IMG/VR virus record: IMGVR_UViG_3300050026_000081
Span: 1 to 20,198 of that record
Reading direction: 5' to 3' (one strand)
DNA from: a virus
DNA length: 20,198 nt
Position numbers and translations under genes: made by a program
Notes under the pieces: model-generated
Databases searched by the model: none
Told to the model about the DNA's origin: nothing
What the model saw: the letters and a program-made list of their open reading frames with translations, nothing else
Part shown: positions 1 to 6,531 of the stretch, one piece after another
Numbering within the stretch: the stretch's first letter is position 1
How the letters are laid out: each line of letters starts with the position of its first letter

Positions 1-595
1 GCCTGGGATCAGCAAGGAATATAGAAAGCTGGGAGCGAAGTACCTCTGGGCTGGCGTAGGCAGCGACGTTCAGAACGTGGCGAACATGCTGGGGGTCAGC
101 GACACGAACGGGATGCTCTCCACGCTGGGACGATACCAGAACGGCATGATTGGAAAGGGCATCAGCGAAGGATCGGATATCGAAACAGGGGGCGCTGACA
201 ACGCGCTGGTCAGGCTTGCCACGAAGAATACTGTCGGCAGCGAGAAGTATAGCGATGCACTGGGTGGCAGTGGCTACCGTATATGTTACGATCTCAAGGA
301 ACTGGAACGCACCGACTGGTATGCCTATAATGGGGACCAGTTCGGGACAGCCAGGGGCAGCGCGTTCGACAACCGCAAATCGTCGACAGATATTATCAGC
401 AGTATCGTCAGGAGTTGGTCCAGTAGCAATGAATTCATGTTCAGGCGCGGGGTGTCGCTGCAGAACCTTTTCGAGGTCAATGCTGATTCAGATTATGAGC
501 GGGATGCCCTGATTGCGGAACTGAAGCGAAAAGGCATCCAGGAAGTGAACGGCATACCCGTTGATAAGCTGGTTGTAACTAAAATGACACATTGA
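1..595 (+). CDS. C-terminal part of a phage protein, possibly minor head protein with ART-like tail
   Basis: The reading frame (codons from base 2) is open to the left edge, so this is a truncated 3' end. A GTG at 77 is internal, because coherent protein (KEYRKLGAKYLWAG) precedes it. The visible ~197 residues have no membrane segment. The C-terminal half contains RTDWYAYNGDQFG and later SSSNEFMFRRGVSLQNL, then ERDALIAELKRKGIQEVNG. From memory, tails of this kind occur at the C-terminus of SPP1 gp7-type minor head proteins, and its position left of the capsid genes fits. The arrangement Arg ... Ser-Ser-Thr ... Asn-Glu-Phe-x-Phe-Arg-Arg-Gly is loosely reminiscent of ADP-ribosyltransferase folds, but a true E-x-E is not evident. 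It is probably a head-associated or injected protein; enzymatic activity is only a guess. Confidence 0.6.
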   Translation, partial: PGISKEYRKLGAKYLWAGVGSDVQNVANMLGVSDTNGMLSTLGRYQNGMIGKGISEGSDIETGGADNALVRLATKNTVGSEKYSDALGGSGYRICYDLKELERTDWYAYNGDQFGTARGSAFDNRKSSTDIISSIVRSWSSSNEFMFRRGVSLQNLFEVNADSDYERDALIAELKRKGIQEVNGIPVDKLVVTKMTH

Positions 596-606
596 TGACA
601 CATTGA
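585..606 (+). repeat. Perfect tandem duplication of 11 bp at the gene end
   Basis: TGACACATTGA occurs twice head to tail (585-595 and 596-606). The first copy supplies the stop codon of the upstream gene (TGA 593-595). The second lies just before the Shine-Dalgarno-like GAGGGTGAG of the next gene. It looks like a replication-slippage duplication with no coding effect. Confidence 0.8.
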
Positions 607-618
607 GGGTGAGTCAGG

Positions 619-1005
619 GTGATCAACGAGCTGGCACTCTACCGGGTGCATATACCGGAAATTGAGGATTGGGCGGTCGCCAATGGGCAGGAGCCGCCGC
701 TGGTCATGGGAGTCTGCCTCCGGGTGTTGGATAAGGAGGTCGGCTTTCATGACACGAACCGCGGCCATGCCTTTGCCGGTCACATGGAGAAGGAAACACC
801 GGACGGTTTTATCTGGCACCGGATCGAGCCAGAACTGGAGCCGCATGACATGGGCATGATCCGTTTCGTGATCGTGGACCTTCCGACGTTCGAGAAGGAA
901 TGCCGGCCCCGGATCATTGGCTGGCTGCCGGACAAATTCAGCAGCACCGCCGAACTGTGGGAATTCTACCGCAGAGCATACAAGAATGCGGGTTATCATG
1001 GATAA
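619..1005 (+). CDS. Conserved-looking small phage protein of unknown function
   Basis: A 128-residue ORF starting at GTG 619; a purine-rich GAGGGTGAG (605-613) gives reasonable spacing. The composition is that of a folded soluble protein (mixed charge, several Trp, no membrane segment or signal peptide). It ends FYRRAYKNAGYHG. I do not recognise the family. It sits between the truncated minor-head-like gene and a strong terminator, so it is the last gene of the upstream transcript. Candidates are a minor head-associated protein or an accessory cargo gene; nothing in the sequence decides between them. Confidence 0.65.
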   Translation: MINELALYRVHIPEIEDWAVANGQEPPLVMGVCLRVLDKEVGFHDTNRGHAFAGHMEKETPDGFIWHRIEPELEPHDMGMIRFVIVDLPTFEKECRPRIIGWLPDKFSSTAELWEFYRRAYKNAGYHG

Positions 1006-1066
1006 GCCGGAAAAAACGAGGCGCTACAAGGCTCTCAGGCGTTTTAGAAAAGGGCGTCAGGTATAA
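998..1066 (+). CDS. Possible 22-residue basic micro-ORF
   Basis: The ATG at 998 overlaps the end of the preceding gene and reads MDKPEKTRRYKALRRFRKGR plus QV, then TAA. The peptide is very basic (about half Lys/Arg). There is no strong Shine-Dalgarno site, only translational coupling to the upstream stop (TAA 1003-1005). The rest of the space up to the terminator has no other coding signal. It may be a chance ORF. Confidence 0.15.
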   Translation: MDKPEKTRRYKALRRFRKGRQV

Positions 1067-1117
1067 ACATACCAGGCCGGTGAATATCGACAGCCCTGGG
1101 GCAAATATGAAAGAGGT

Positions 1118-1154
1118 AAAAAACCAGCAATAGCAACACTTTGCTGGTTTTTTT
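1118..1154 (+). terminator. Strong rho-independent terminator
   Basis: A perfect 13-bp stem (AAAAAACCAGCAA at 1118-1130 with TTGCTGGTTTTTT at 1141-1153) encloses a 10-base loop and ends in a run of T. The A-tract on the left and T-tract on the right make it potentially bidirectional. It separates the upstream gene pair from the head-maturation genes, so late transcription must pass it by read-through or antitermination, or restart from a promoter that I do not see. Confidence 0.9.
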
Positions 1155-1158
1155 ATTT

Positions 1159-1173
1159 AGGGGGTGATGCATT
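1159..1173 (+). promoter_or_regulatory. Shine-Dalgarno site selecting an ATT start codon
   Basis: AGGGGGTGAT (1159-1168) matches the extended anti-16S consensus AGGAGGTGAT at 9 of 10 positions and lies 6 bases before ATT 1171. In that frame there is no ATG, GTG or TTG between the stop at 1165-1167 and GTG 1240, which lies inside conserved protein. ATG 1167 and GTG 1164 overlap the site itself and are in another frame. Confidence 0.65.
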
Positions 1174-1686
1174 ACGCAGGTCACGGTCGATATCTTAAAG
1201 TCGGATTTAAAGAAGCGCTACACACTGGGCGAGGTCTACGTGCCGAACGAATTCGACACGCAGGGAGACATGGCGACGGCGGAAGAGATCGAGAAGGCGG
1301 CCTGGAACTACATGCGGCGGCTGCAGGGGTTGGACCCGGTGACGAAGACAGCCAGGTCGATGCTCCAGCATCTTGTGAAGGCGGCGCAGGCCGGATCAGG
1401 GATCACGGTGGACATAACAGAATTCTGGTCGGACGTCGAAAAGGGCGCAGCAGCGATCAACGACATGCACGAGCGGGACCTGGCTGGCGAGCAACCGGAA
1501 ATCGTCGAGAGCTATCTGTCGCCTTCGGACTTTACGCTGCAGGCGCATGACGGCTCGCGGCTGGTCAAAAGGGGAACGTGGATGCTGGGTGTGGTATGGC
1601 CGGAGCAATACTTCCAGAAGATCCTGCGCAGGGAGCGCACCGGCTACAGCATGGAGGGTAAAGGGAGGCGAGTACCGGTTGGCTGA
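1171..1686 (+). CDS. xkdF: XkdF-like phage head protein/putative protease (N-terminal module), probable ATT start
   Basis: Read from ATT 1171 the product is 171 residues. The start of the XkdF family pattern is seen at residues ~14-30 (KKRYTLGEVYVPNEFDTQGD), followed by ATAEEIEKAAWNYMRRLQG, PEIVESYL, GTWMLGVVWP (~135) and TGYSMEGKGRR (~157). XkdF (PBSX) and relatives are annotated as putative serine proteases of head maturation; the ESYL and GYSMEG segments are the recurring motifs. The usual GTG call at 1240 would remove the conserved N-terminus. The gene stops just after GYSMEGKGRRVPVG. The part that commonly follows in this family (DIVAVAGVDRAANKRQF) is instead in the next ORF, in the +1 frame, which overlaps by 8 bases. 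So this is either a naturally split gene, a frameshifted gene, or a site of sequence error. Confidence 0.8.
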   Translation: MTQVTVDILKSDLKKRYTLGEVYVPNEFDTQGDMATAEEIEKAAWNYMRRLQGLDPVTKTARSMLQHLVKAAQAGSGITVDITEFWSDVEKGAAAINDMHERDLAGEQPEIVESYLSPSDFTLQAHDGSRLVKRGTWMLGVVWPEQYFQKILRRERTGYSMEGKGRRVPVG

Positions 1687-3205
1687 ACAGCAGGAAGATC
1701 CGAAGCATGCGCTGTACGACCTGGACATCGTGGCCGTAGCTGGCGTGGACAGAGCAGCAAATAAGCGCCAGTTTCTGGTAGTCAAGAGGGCAGACGCAGA
1801 AGGGGGTGAACAAGTGGCAGACAAGACCAAGACAGAGGACGGCGTAGAGTATCCGGCTGCAGCATACGCCTACGTGCCAGATCCGGACGAGCCGAGTGGC
1901 TGGAAGATCAGGCTCTGGGATAAGACCAAGAAGGAGACAGCAGCGCAGATCGGCGATGCGGTGGCAGCGCTGGGTAAAGGCTTCAGAGGCAAGAAAGCAG
2001 AGATTCCTGCTGCGGATCTGCCCGGCGTCAAGGCAAAGGTCAAAGCGGCGTGGAAGCGGGTCAACCCGGACGCGAAACAGGAAGACGTCCCCGAGATTTT
2101 CAAGGCGAGGCAATCGCTCCTGGAATTCCTCAAGAAGTTTTTGGGGGCAGCAGCGGACAACGACGACACCGGGCATGCCCGATCGTTTTCGGATGTTGCC
2201 GGAGACAAGGAGAAGGACCAGGTAGTGTGGCAGGCATTATCCTCGCTCCAGGAAGCGCTTGATTCCATCCTGGACGACGATGACGTCAAGGACAAGAAGG
2301 GCGCTGCAGAGAAGGCGCTGACGGAATTCCGTGACCACCTGGACAGTAACGGCATCTTCAAGATCGGCCGGCGCATGAACGCAGAGAAGCTTGGCAACTT
2401 GAAGGACGTCCACCAATCGATCGGGCACCTGATCAACTGGGCGGAGGCACAGGATAACGACCAGTCAGGGAACGACGACACCGGGGACCAAGACGGTGCA
2501 GGGGCGGACGGCGACAATGGTACCGCTAATGGTAGCGAGGCTGGTGACGGCGAGGGGCCGGGCGCTTCCGGCGATGCCGAGAGCGCAAACAATGACCTGG
2601 ACCTCGGAGGGCAGGTCAGCACGGACAAGCGGGGCAAGAGACCGACTACAGCAGGAAAGGAAGGTGTGAACGTGGAGAAGAACCAGGAGGATATTTTCAA
2701 GGGCGAGATCGCCGCCCTCAAAAAGTCGAATGAGGACATGGCGAAGGCGAACGCGACGATCATGGCGCAGCTGACTGCTCAGGCAGAACTCAACAAGTCT
2801 GAGAAGGATCTTCGGATCAAGAACGAATGCGTTGCCAAGGCCGCAGGATTCAAGTACCTGGCGACGCCGACCGCTGAGCTGGGCGAGATGCTCTACAAGG
2901 CGCAGCAATCGATGAGCGCCGAGGACTACGCCAAGCTGGAGGCGACATTCAAGGCAGCGAACGAGGCCGCCAAGAACGCCGGGGTGTTCAAGGTAATCGG
3001 CTCCGATGCCGCAACCAAGGGCGGCGGAGCGGTCGAGAAGGCTGAGGCGCTGGCCAAGGAGACGGTCAGCAAGTCAGGCGGCAAACTGAACCACGCAGCG
3101 GCAATGGCCGAGATCTTCAAGAACGACCCCGAGCTGTACGCCGAGTACGACGCCGAGCAGAAGGCTGGCGGGATGGACGATCGGGACGACGGCGTGAACG
3201 AGTAA
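1679..3205 (+). CDS. XkdF C-terminal module fused to a capsid scaffold-like protein
   Basis: I place the start at TTG 1679, inside the end of xkdF, with AGGGAGG at 1662-1668; upstream in this frame the sequence is an arginine/serine-rich shadow. The product is 508 residues. Residues ~12-37 (LYDLDIVAVAGVDRAANKRQF) complete the XkdF-type module. Residues ~55-143 hold YPAAAYAYVPDP...GFRGKKAEIPAADLP, a segment familiar from Gram-positive phage head-maturation proteins. About 150-255 is helical and charged, and ~259-314 is an Asp/Gly/Asn-rich acidic linker. From ~332 a Lys/Glu/Ala-rich helical region with coiled-coil character resembles capsid scaffolds. In-frame internal starts (1814, 2672) could release shorter products. 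It lies directly before decoration and capsid genes. Scaffold function is inferred from composition and position. Confidence 0.75.
   Translation: MAEQQEDPKHALYDLDIVAVAGVDRAANKRQFLVVKRADAEGGEQVADKTKTEDGVEYPAAAYAYVPDPDEPSGWKIRLWDKTKKETAAQIGDAVAALGKGFRGKKAEIPAADLPGVKAKVKAAWKRVNPDAKQEDVPEIFKARQSLLEFLKKFLGAAADNDDTGHARSFSDVAGDKEKDQVVWQALSSLQEALDSILDDDDVKDKKGAAEKALTEFRDHLDSNGIFKIGRRMNAEKLGNLKDVHQSIGHLINWAEAQDNDQSGNDDTGDQDGAGADGDNGTANGSEAGDGEGPGASGDAESANNDLDLGGQVSTDKRGKRPTTAGKEGVNVEKNQEDIFKGEIAALKKSNEDMAKANATIMAQLTAQAELNKSEKDLRIKNECVAKAAGFKYLATPTAELGEMLYKAQQSMSAEDYAKLEATFKAANEAAKNAGVFKVIGSDAATKGGGAVEKAEALAKETVSKSGGKLNHAAAMAEIFKNDPELYAEYDAEQKAGGMDDRDDGVNE
1801..1816 (+). promoter_or_regulatory. Internal Shine-Dalgarno and in-frame GTG start (maturation segment)
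   Basis: AGGGGGTGA (1801-1809) precedes an in-frame GTG at 1814 by 4-5 bases. Initiation here would give a product beginning MADKTKTEDGVEYPAAAYAY, exactly at the border between the XkdF-type tail and the YPAAAYAYVPDP domain. Confidence 0.45.
2653..2674 (+). promoter_or_regulatory. Internal Shine-Dalgarno and in-frame GTG start (nested scaffold)
   Basis: The purine-rich AGGAAAGGAAGG (2653-2664) lies 7 bases before GTG 2672 (another GTG at 2666 is in the same frame but too close). The product would be 177 residues, just the helical scaffold-like part after the acidic linker. The layout resembles nested scaffold genes inside head proteases such as lambda C/Nu3. Confidence 0.45.
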
Positions 3206-3269
3206 CAGCCTGACGCACAGCGCAGGCATCGCCTAACTTTGGAATAACGACTAAAAAGGGGGAAGACAA

Positions 3270-3662
3270 ATGGCTTTCGAGCAGCCGCTTTTCGCACCCG
3301 CGGGCCTGGTTGCCAACAGCGACCTGAGCGCCAAGGGGTACATCTTCGTCAAGATGGTCGGCGACATGCTGGTCGACGCTTGCAGCGCCGTAACAGACAA
3401 GCCGATCGGGGTCGTCCAGAACGCACCGGCAGCAGGGCAGACAGCTGAGGTCTTATCACTCGGTGTCAGCAAGCTGCAGGCCGGATCTAGCGACCTGGAC
3501 TTTGGGAATTCGATCGGCACGGACGCAAGCGGCAACGGGGTGCCGTACACGGAGGGCGCAGACACGACCAAGTACATCTGCGGCCAGGTGATTAGCACCG
3601 GCGTCGCCGGGGCGGTCGCTTCCGTGGCGATCAACTGCATGGTTCCGCACCGGGGGGCGTAA
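3270..3662 (+). CDS. Small capsid decoration/stabilisation protein (inferred)
   Basis: A 130-residue protein with AAAAGGGGG upstream of ATG 3270. It is rich in Gly, Ala, Val and Ser, predicted mainly beta, with no membrane segment. The patterns LSAKGYIFVKM, DKPIGVVQNAPAAGQTAEV and near the end TGVAGAVASVAINC recall DUF2190-like and other small proteins encoded just before the major capsid gene, which bind the outer capsid surface. Its place between scaffold and major capsid protein is the classical position for a decoration protein. The role is inferred from position and composition; no residue proves it. Confidence 0.65.
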   Translation: MAFEQPLFAPAGLVANSDLSAKGYIFVKMVGDMLVDACSAVTDKPIGVVQNAPAAGQTAEVLSLGVSKLQAGSSDLDFGNSIGTDASGNGVPYTEGADTTKYICGQVISTGVAGAVASVAINCMVPHRGA

Positions 3663-3686
3663 CAGAAAAGGTTAAGACGCAAGACC

Positions 3687-3710
3687 AAAGAGCGCCAAGG
3701 GGCGCTTTTT
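3687..3710 (+). terminator. Intrinsic terminator between decoration and major capsid genes
   Basis: Stem AGCGCC (3691-3696) pairs with GGCGCT (3701-3706) around the loop AAGG, extended by AAAG (3687-3690) against TTTT (3707-3710). It lies within the head operon only 34 bases before the capsid start. I see no promoter between it and the capsid gene, so it probably attenuates or trims the mRNA, or is passed by antitermination. Confidence 0.75.
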
Positions 3711-3743
3711 GATTTGAACCCAAAACAGGAAGGAGTGTAAACG

Positions 3744-4745
3744 ATGCCGCAACCGACTTATTCACAGATCCACGTAAATGTACCGTTGACATTTATGTCA
3801 ATCGCGTACATTCAGGCCGCGGAGGGCTTCATCGCAGACAAGGTCTTCCCGCTCGTCCCGGTGGACAAGCAGAGCGACCGCTACTACACCTACAACAAGA
3901 ACGACTTCATGAGGGATGAGGCGCAGGAGCGGGCACCCGGAACTGAATCTGCAGGCGGTGGGTACAACCTGGACAACACGCCGTCATACTACTGCACCAT
4001 CTGGGCGTTCCATAAGGACGTTGCCTGGTATCTTAGGGCGAACGCCGATGCCGTGCTGGACATGGACAGGGACGCCAGCATCTTTATTACCCAGCGCATG
4101 CTGATCAGCAGGGAACGTCAGTGGGTCAAGGCGTACTTCCAGCCGGGCGTCTGGGGAACGACCGTTCAGGGCGTCGCATCGGGGAACGTCCCCGGGGCCA
4201 GCTTCATTCAGTGGAGCGACTACATGAACAGCGACCCGATCACAGACATCAGGGTCGGCCGCATGATGGTCAAGCAGCAGACCGGCTTCCTGCCGAATGT
4301 GCTGACGATGTCGGAATACGTGTTCGAAGTCTTGAGCAACCACCCGGATATCGTCGACCGCTACAAGTACACCACGAACAGCGTGATTACCGAGGAGATG
4401 CTGGCGAAGCTCTTCCGGGTCGACCAGCTGGTGGTGGCGGGCGCGGTCTACGCAAGCAACGAGGAAGGCCAGACGGCACAGTATCAGTTTATCAGCTCCA
4501 ACCATGCGCTGTTGTCCTACGCACCGAAGAGCGCAGGCATCTTGCAGCCGAGCGCGGGGTATGTCTTCGCATGGCGCGGTCTGACCGGCAATATGGTCGA
4601 CCGGCAATCGGCCGGCTACGCGCTGGCGATCGACAAGTTCCCGATCAGGCGGCTCAAGGTCGACCGGGTCGAGGGAGAGATGGCTTACTGCTGCAAGCAG
4701 ACAGGGTCAGACCTGGGCTATTTCTTCGAGAACGCAGCCGCCTAA
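3744..4745 (+). CDS. Major capsid protein
   Basis: A 333-residue protein with Shine-Dalgarno AAGGAGTG before ATG 3744. The sequence runs PLVPVDKQSDRYYTYNKNDF, RDEAQERAPGTESAGGGY, then FHKDVAWYLRANADAVLDMD, DRDASIFITQRMLISRERQW, and further on QTGFLPNVLTMSEYVFEVL and TEEMLAKLFRVDQLVVAGAV. This series is characteristic of a major capsid protein family of Gram-positive siphophages and prophages, presumed HK97-fold. Hundreds of copies form the shell. There is no long N-terminal delta domain, in keeping with a separate scaffold upstream. It is the most confidently identified head gene in the window and anchors the interpretation of its neighbours. Confidence 0.92.
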   Translation: MPQPTYSQIHVNVPLTFMSIAYIQAAEGFIADKVFPLVPVDKQSDRYYTYNKNDFMRDEAQERAPGTESAGGGYNLDNTPSYYCTIWAFHKDVAWYLRANADAVLDMDRDASIFITQRMLISRERQWVKAYFQPGVWGTTVQGVASGNVPGASFIQWSDYMNSDPITDIRVGRMMVKQQTGFLPNVLTMSEYVFEVLSNHPDIVDRYKYTTNSVITEEMLAKLFRVDQLVVAGAVYASNEEGQTAQYQFISSNHALLSYAPKSAGILQPSAGYVFAWRGLTGNMVDRQSAGYALAIDKFPIRRLKVDRVEGEMAYCCKQTGSDLGYFFENAAA

Positions 4746-4773
4746 CAAGCGGTAGCGGCAGGGGGCGAACCGA

Positions 4774-5082
4774 ATGGAACAGCAAGTCGTGCACAGGCGC
4801 TTTACATCTGGCGGCGTCTACCGTCAGAGCGGCGAGGTAGTCGAGCCGGTGGGTCTTACGGACGTCCGGCTCAAGAAGATGCAGGGCCAGCGCTACCTCG
4901 CTCCCTACACGGGGAAGGCTTTCGAGTGCTCCAGCTCCGGGTGCGATCGGAAATTCAGCACGCCGGAGCTGCTCGAAGGCCATACGCTGGAGGCGCATAC
5001 GAAAGGGGGGCAAGACAGCAATGAGATCACTACCGGGAACGACAAAAGCCCAGCGACTAATCGTGCAAAACCGGTTCGATAA
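4774..5082 (+). CDS. Small virion-region protein with a classical C2H2 zinc finger
   Basis: A 102-residue protein starting at ATG 4774 after AGGGGGCGA. Residues 52-75 fit the full C2H2 consensus: C52-x4-C57-x3-F61-x5-L67-x2-H70-x4-H75, including the hydrophobic core Phe and Leu. Before it is a compact basic/hydrophobic region (GVYRQSGEVVEPVGLTDVRL). The last 20 residues are polar and their DNA is shared with the next gene (62-base overlap, 5021-5082). It sits immediately downstream of the major capsid gene, where head accessory or connector proteins are found. Function unknown: it could bind DNA, be a structural zinc site in a head accessory protein, or act as a regulator. It is short but looks genuinely coding up to the overlap. 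Confidence 0.75.
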   Translation: MEQQVVHRRFTSGGVYRQSGEVVEPVGLTDVRLKKMQGQRYLAPYTGKAFECSSSGCDRKFSTPELLEGHTLEAHTKGGQDSNEITTGNDKSPATNRAKPVR

Positions 5083-6028
5083 ACCGGCGCACGTGGTGGC
5101 AGGGGTGGCTGGATGGGAAGCTGAGACATTCATCGAGATCTTCTCGGACGGCTCGCTGCAGCAGGCGGCAGCCAACAGCCAGAACGTCATCGGCGCAGCG
5201 AAGGATAACGTGGTGGTCGGCGGTAGCGGATTCCTCGATACAGAGGGGATCATCACCGTGCTGGCCGATTCATCGGCGATCGCAGCGCTGGCAGCGGTCA
5301 AGGTCGGCAGCAATGGGCGAGCAACGGCGCTTAACACTTCGGCGCTCACCCTAAACGCTGTGGAGACCGGGACAGCTACAGCATTCACGCAATCGGGGGC
5401 AGGAAAAGTAACTATCCAGCAGGCGGTAGACACGCCGGGCGACCGTGGCAGGGGCATTGTGATCGTGGGGGCGAGCGCAGCAGGAGCGGCCCAGTTCGAG
5501 ACGATCGTGCTGGGCAACCCAACCACGACCGTGGTGTCGAGCGCACTGACGTATTCAACGATATCCGGAATGTTCATGGCGGACGGCCGCAACCTGGGCG
5601 CAAGCAACGTGACGCTGAAGACGGCGGCAGCAGGGACGGCGACGATTGCCACGCTGACAGGTGGCACGAGCCAGAAGGGTGCACAGATACCGACGTCGAT
5701 CGAGGCATTCTGCGAGCAGGTCACGCACACGAACAGCGCCGATGCAGTAGACGTGACGCACCTGACATTCTACGGCTACAATGCCAGCAACGTGCTCACG
5801 GCAGAGCGGGACGTCCTGGCTGGGGGCGGCGTGGCAGCGCTGGCCGCTTGCACGACAACCGCATTCTGGAAGCAGGTGCTCCGCATCTGCACAGGGGAAT
5901 TCACGAACGCAGCGACAGGGGTGCTGACCACCGTAGCCGACGCAGCAGGCCTGAAGGTTGGCAGGGCGCTGTCGGCACCGGCAGCAGAGGGCGCAGCGAT
6001 GCAGGTCTACCTGACGCCGAACGTCTAA
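5021..6028 (+). CDS. Ala/Thr-rich virion protein, probable head decoration or head-fibre type
   Basis: A 335-residue protein at ATG 5021 (Shine-Dalgarno AAAGGGGGG upstream). The start lies inside the preceding gene. The N-terminal ~100 residues include VITVLADSSAIAAL-type sequence followed by AVKVGSNGRATALN, a pattern common in DUF2190-like decoration proteins. Residues ~110-200 are Thr/Ser/Ala/Gly-rich and probably beta. The last ~120 residues (TSIEAFCEQVTHTNSADAVD, LTFYGYNASNVLTAERDVLA) look like a separate folded domain. No membrane segment or enzymatic motif is seen. Placed between the major capsid protein and the connector, it is most likely exposed on the capsid. That is inference; a tail-related structural role cannot be excluded. 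Confidence 0.6.
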   Translation: MRSLPGTTKAQRLIVQNRFDKPAHVVAGVAGWEAETFIEIFSDGSLQQAAANSQNVIGAAKDNVVVGGSGFLDTEGIITVLADSSAIAALAAVKVGSNGRATALNTSALTLNAVETGTATAFTQSGAGKVTIQQAVDTPGDRGRGIVIVGASAAGAAQFETIVLGNPTTTVVSSALTYSTISGMFMADGRNLGASNVTLKTAAAGTATIATLTGGTSQKGAQIPTSIEAFCEQVTHTNSADAVDVTHLTFYGYNASNVLTAERDVLAGGGVAALAACTTTAFWKQVLRICTGEFTNAATGVLTTVADAAGLKVGRALSAPAAEGAAMQVYLTPNV

Positions 6029-6041
6029 GGGGGCGGCCAGC

Positions 6042-6518
6042 ATGCCAGAGACATTTCCGCTGACGGCAATGAGCGGAGACTGGACCTATAACGCCCAGCC
6101 GGACACAATCCCGCTGGACGAGGTTCGGATCGAGATCGGCGACGTCGACCCAACAGATCCGCAGCTCCGGGATACGGAGATTAACCACTATATCAACATC
6201 TACGGCAACCGGGGGAATGCGGCAATCTATGCAGCGATCGCCTGCTGCCACGCACTGGCGGCAAGGTACAGCCGCAAGGCAAACAAGGCGATTGGCAAGC
6301 TGAGGATCGACCTTTCCGACATCGCCAAGAGCTACCGGGACCAGGCGCTGGCGCTCAGGAGCCGGTCGGGTGTCACGGTGCAGCCTTTTGCAGGCGGCAT
6401 GGACCTCTCGGACAAGGACGCATACTTCCAGAACACCAGCATCACTCAGCCGCTTTTCACCAGGGCCATGATGAGCATCAACCAGGATGAGACGAACGAA
6501 CCGATTCTGCCGGACTAG
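6042..6518 (+). CDS. Head-tail connector (adaptor) protein
   Basis: A 158-residue protein beginning at ATG 6042 after GGGGGCGG. The N-terminal pattern WTYNAQPDTIPLDEVRIEIG, DVDPTDPQLRDTEINHYI, followed by GNRGNAAIYAAIACCHALAA and a helical KLRIDLSDIAKSYRDQALAL, is typical of the gp6/gp15-type adaptor family that sits under the portal in siphophages. The C-terminus (TQPLFTRAMMSINQDETNEP) is the usual tail. It begins a run of four joining genes in standard order (adaptor, stopper, tail-completion, tail terminator). Confidence 0.85.
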   Translation: MPETFPLTAMSGDWTYNAQPDTIPLDEVRIEIGDVDPTDPQLRDTEINHYINIYGNRGNAAIYAAIACCHALAARYSRKANKAIGKLRIDLSDIAKSYRDQALALRSRSGVTVQPFAGGMDLSDKDAYFQNTSITQPLFTRAMMSINQDETNEPILPD

Positions 6519-6531
6519 GAGGCGACCGGAC

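Noticed and set aside
1164-1550. ORF with GTG/ATG starts at 1164/1167 in a frame different from XkdF
   Set aside because: The product is Arg/Gly/His-rich nonsense and the start codons overlap the Shine-Dalgarno; the XkdF signature is in the other frame.
1870-2763. 297-codon reverse-strand ORF
   Set aside because: It lies wholly over the XkdF/scaffold gene, is Ser/Pro/Ala-rich low complexity mirroring the forward codons, and has no Shine-Dalgarno or conserved motif.
4654-5730. 358-codon reverse-strand ORF
   Set aside because: It spans three forward gene junctions and mirrors the Ala/Thr-rich forward gene; no plausible start signal or family.
6487-6531. Longer start for the stopper gene
   Set aside because: It overlaps the connector gene and reads MRRTNRFCRTRRRP; the AGGAGGCGA site points to ATG 6532.
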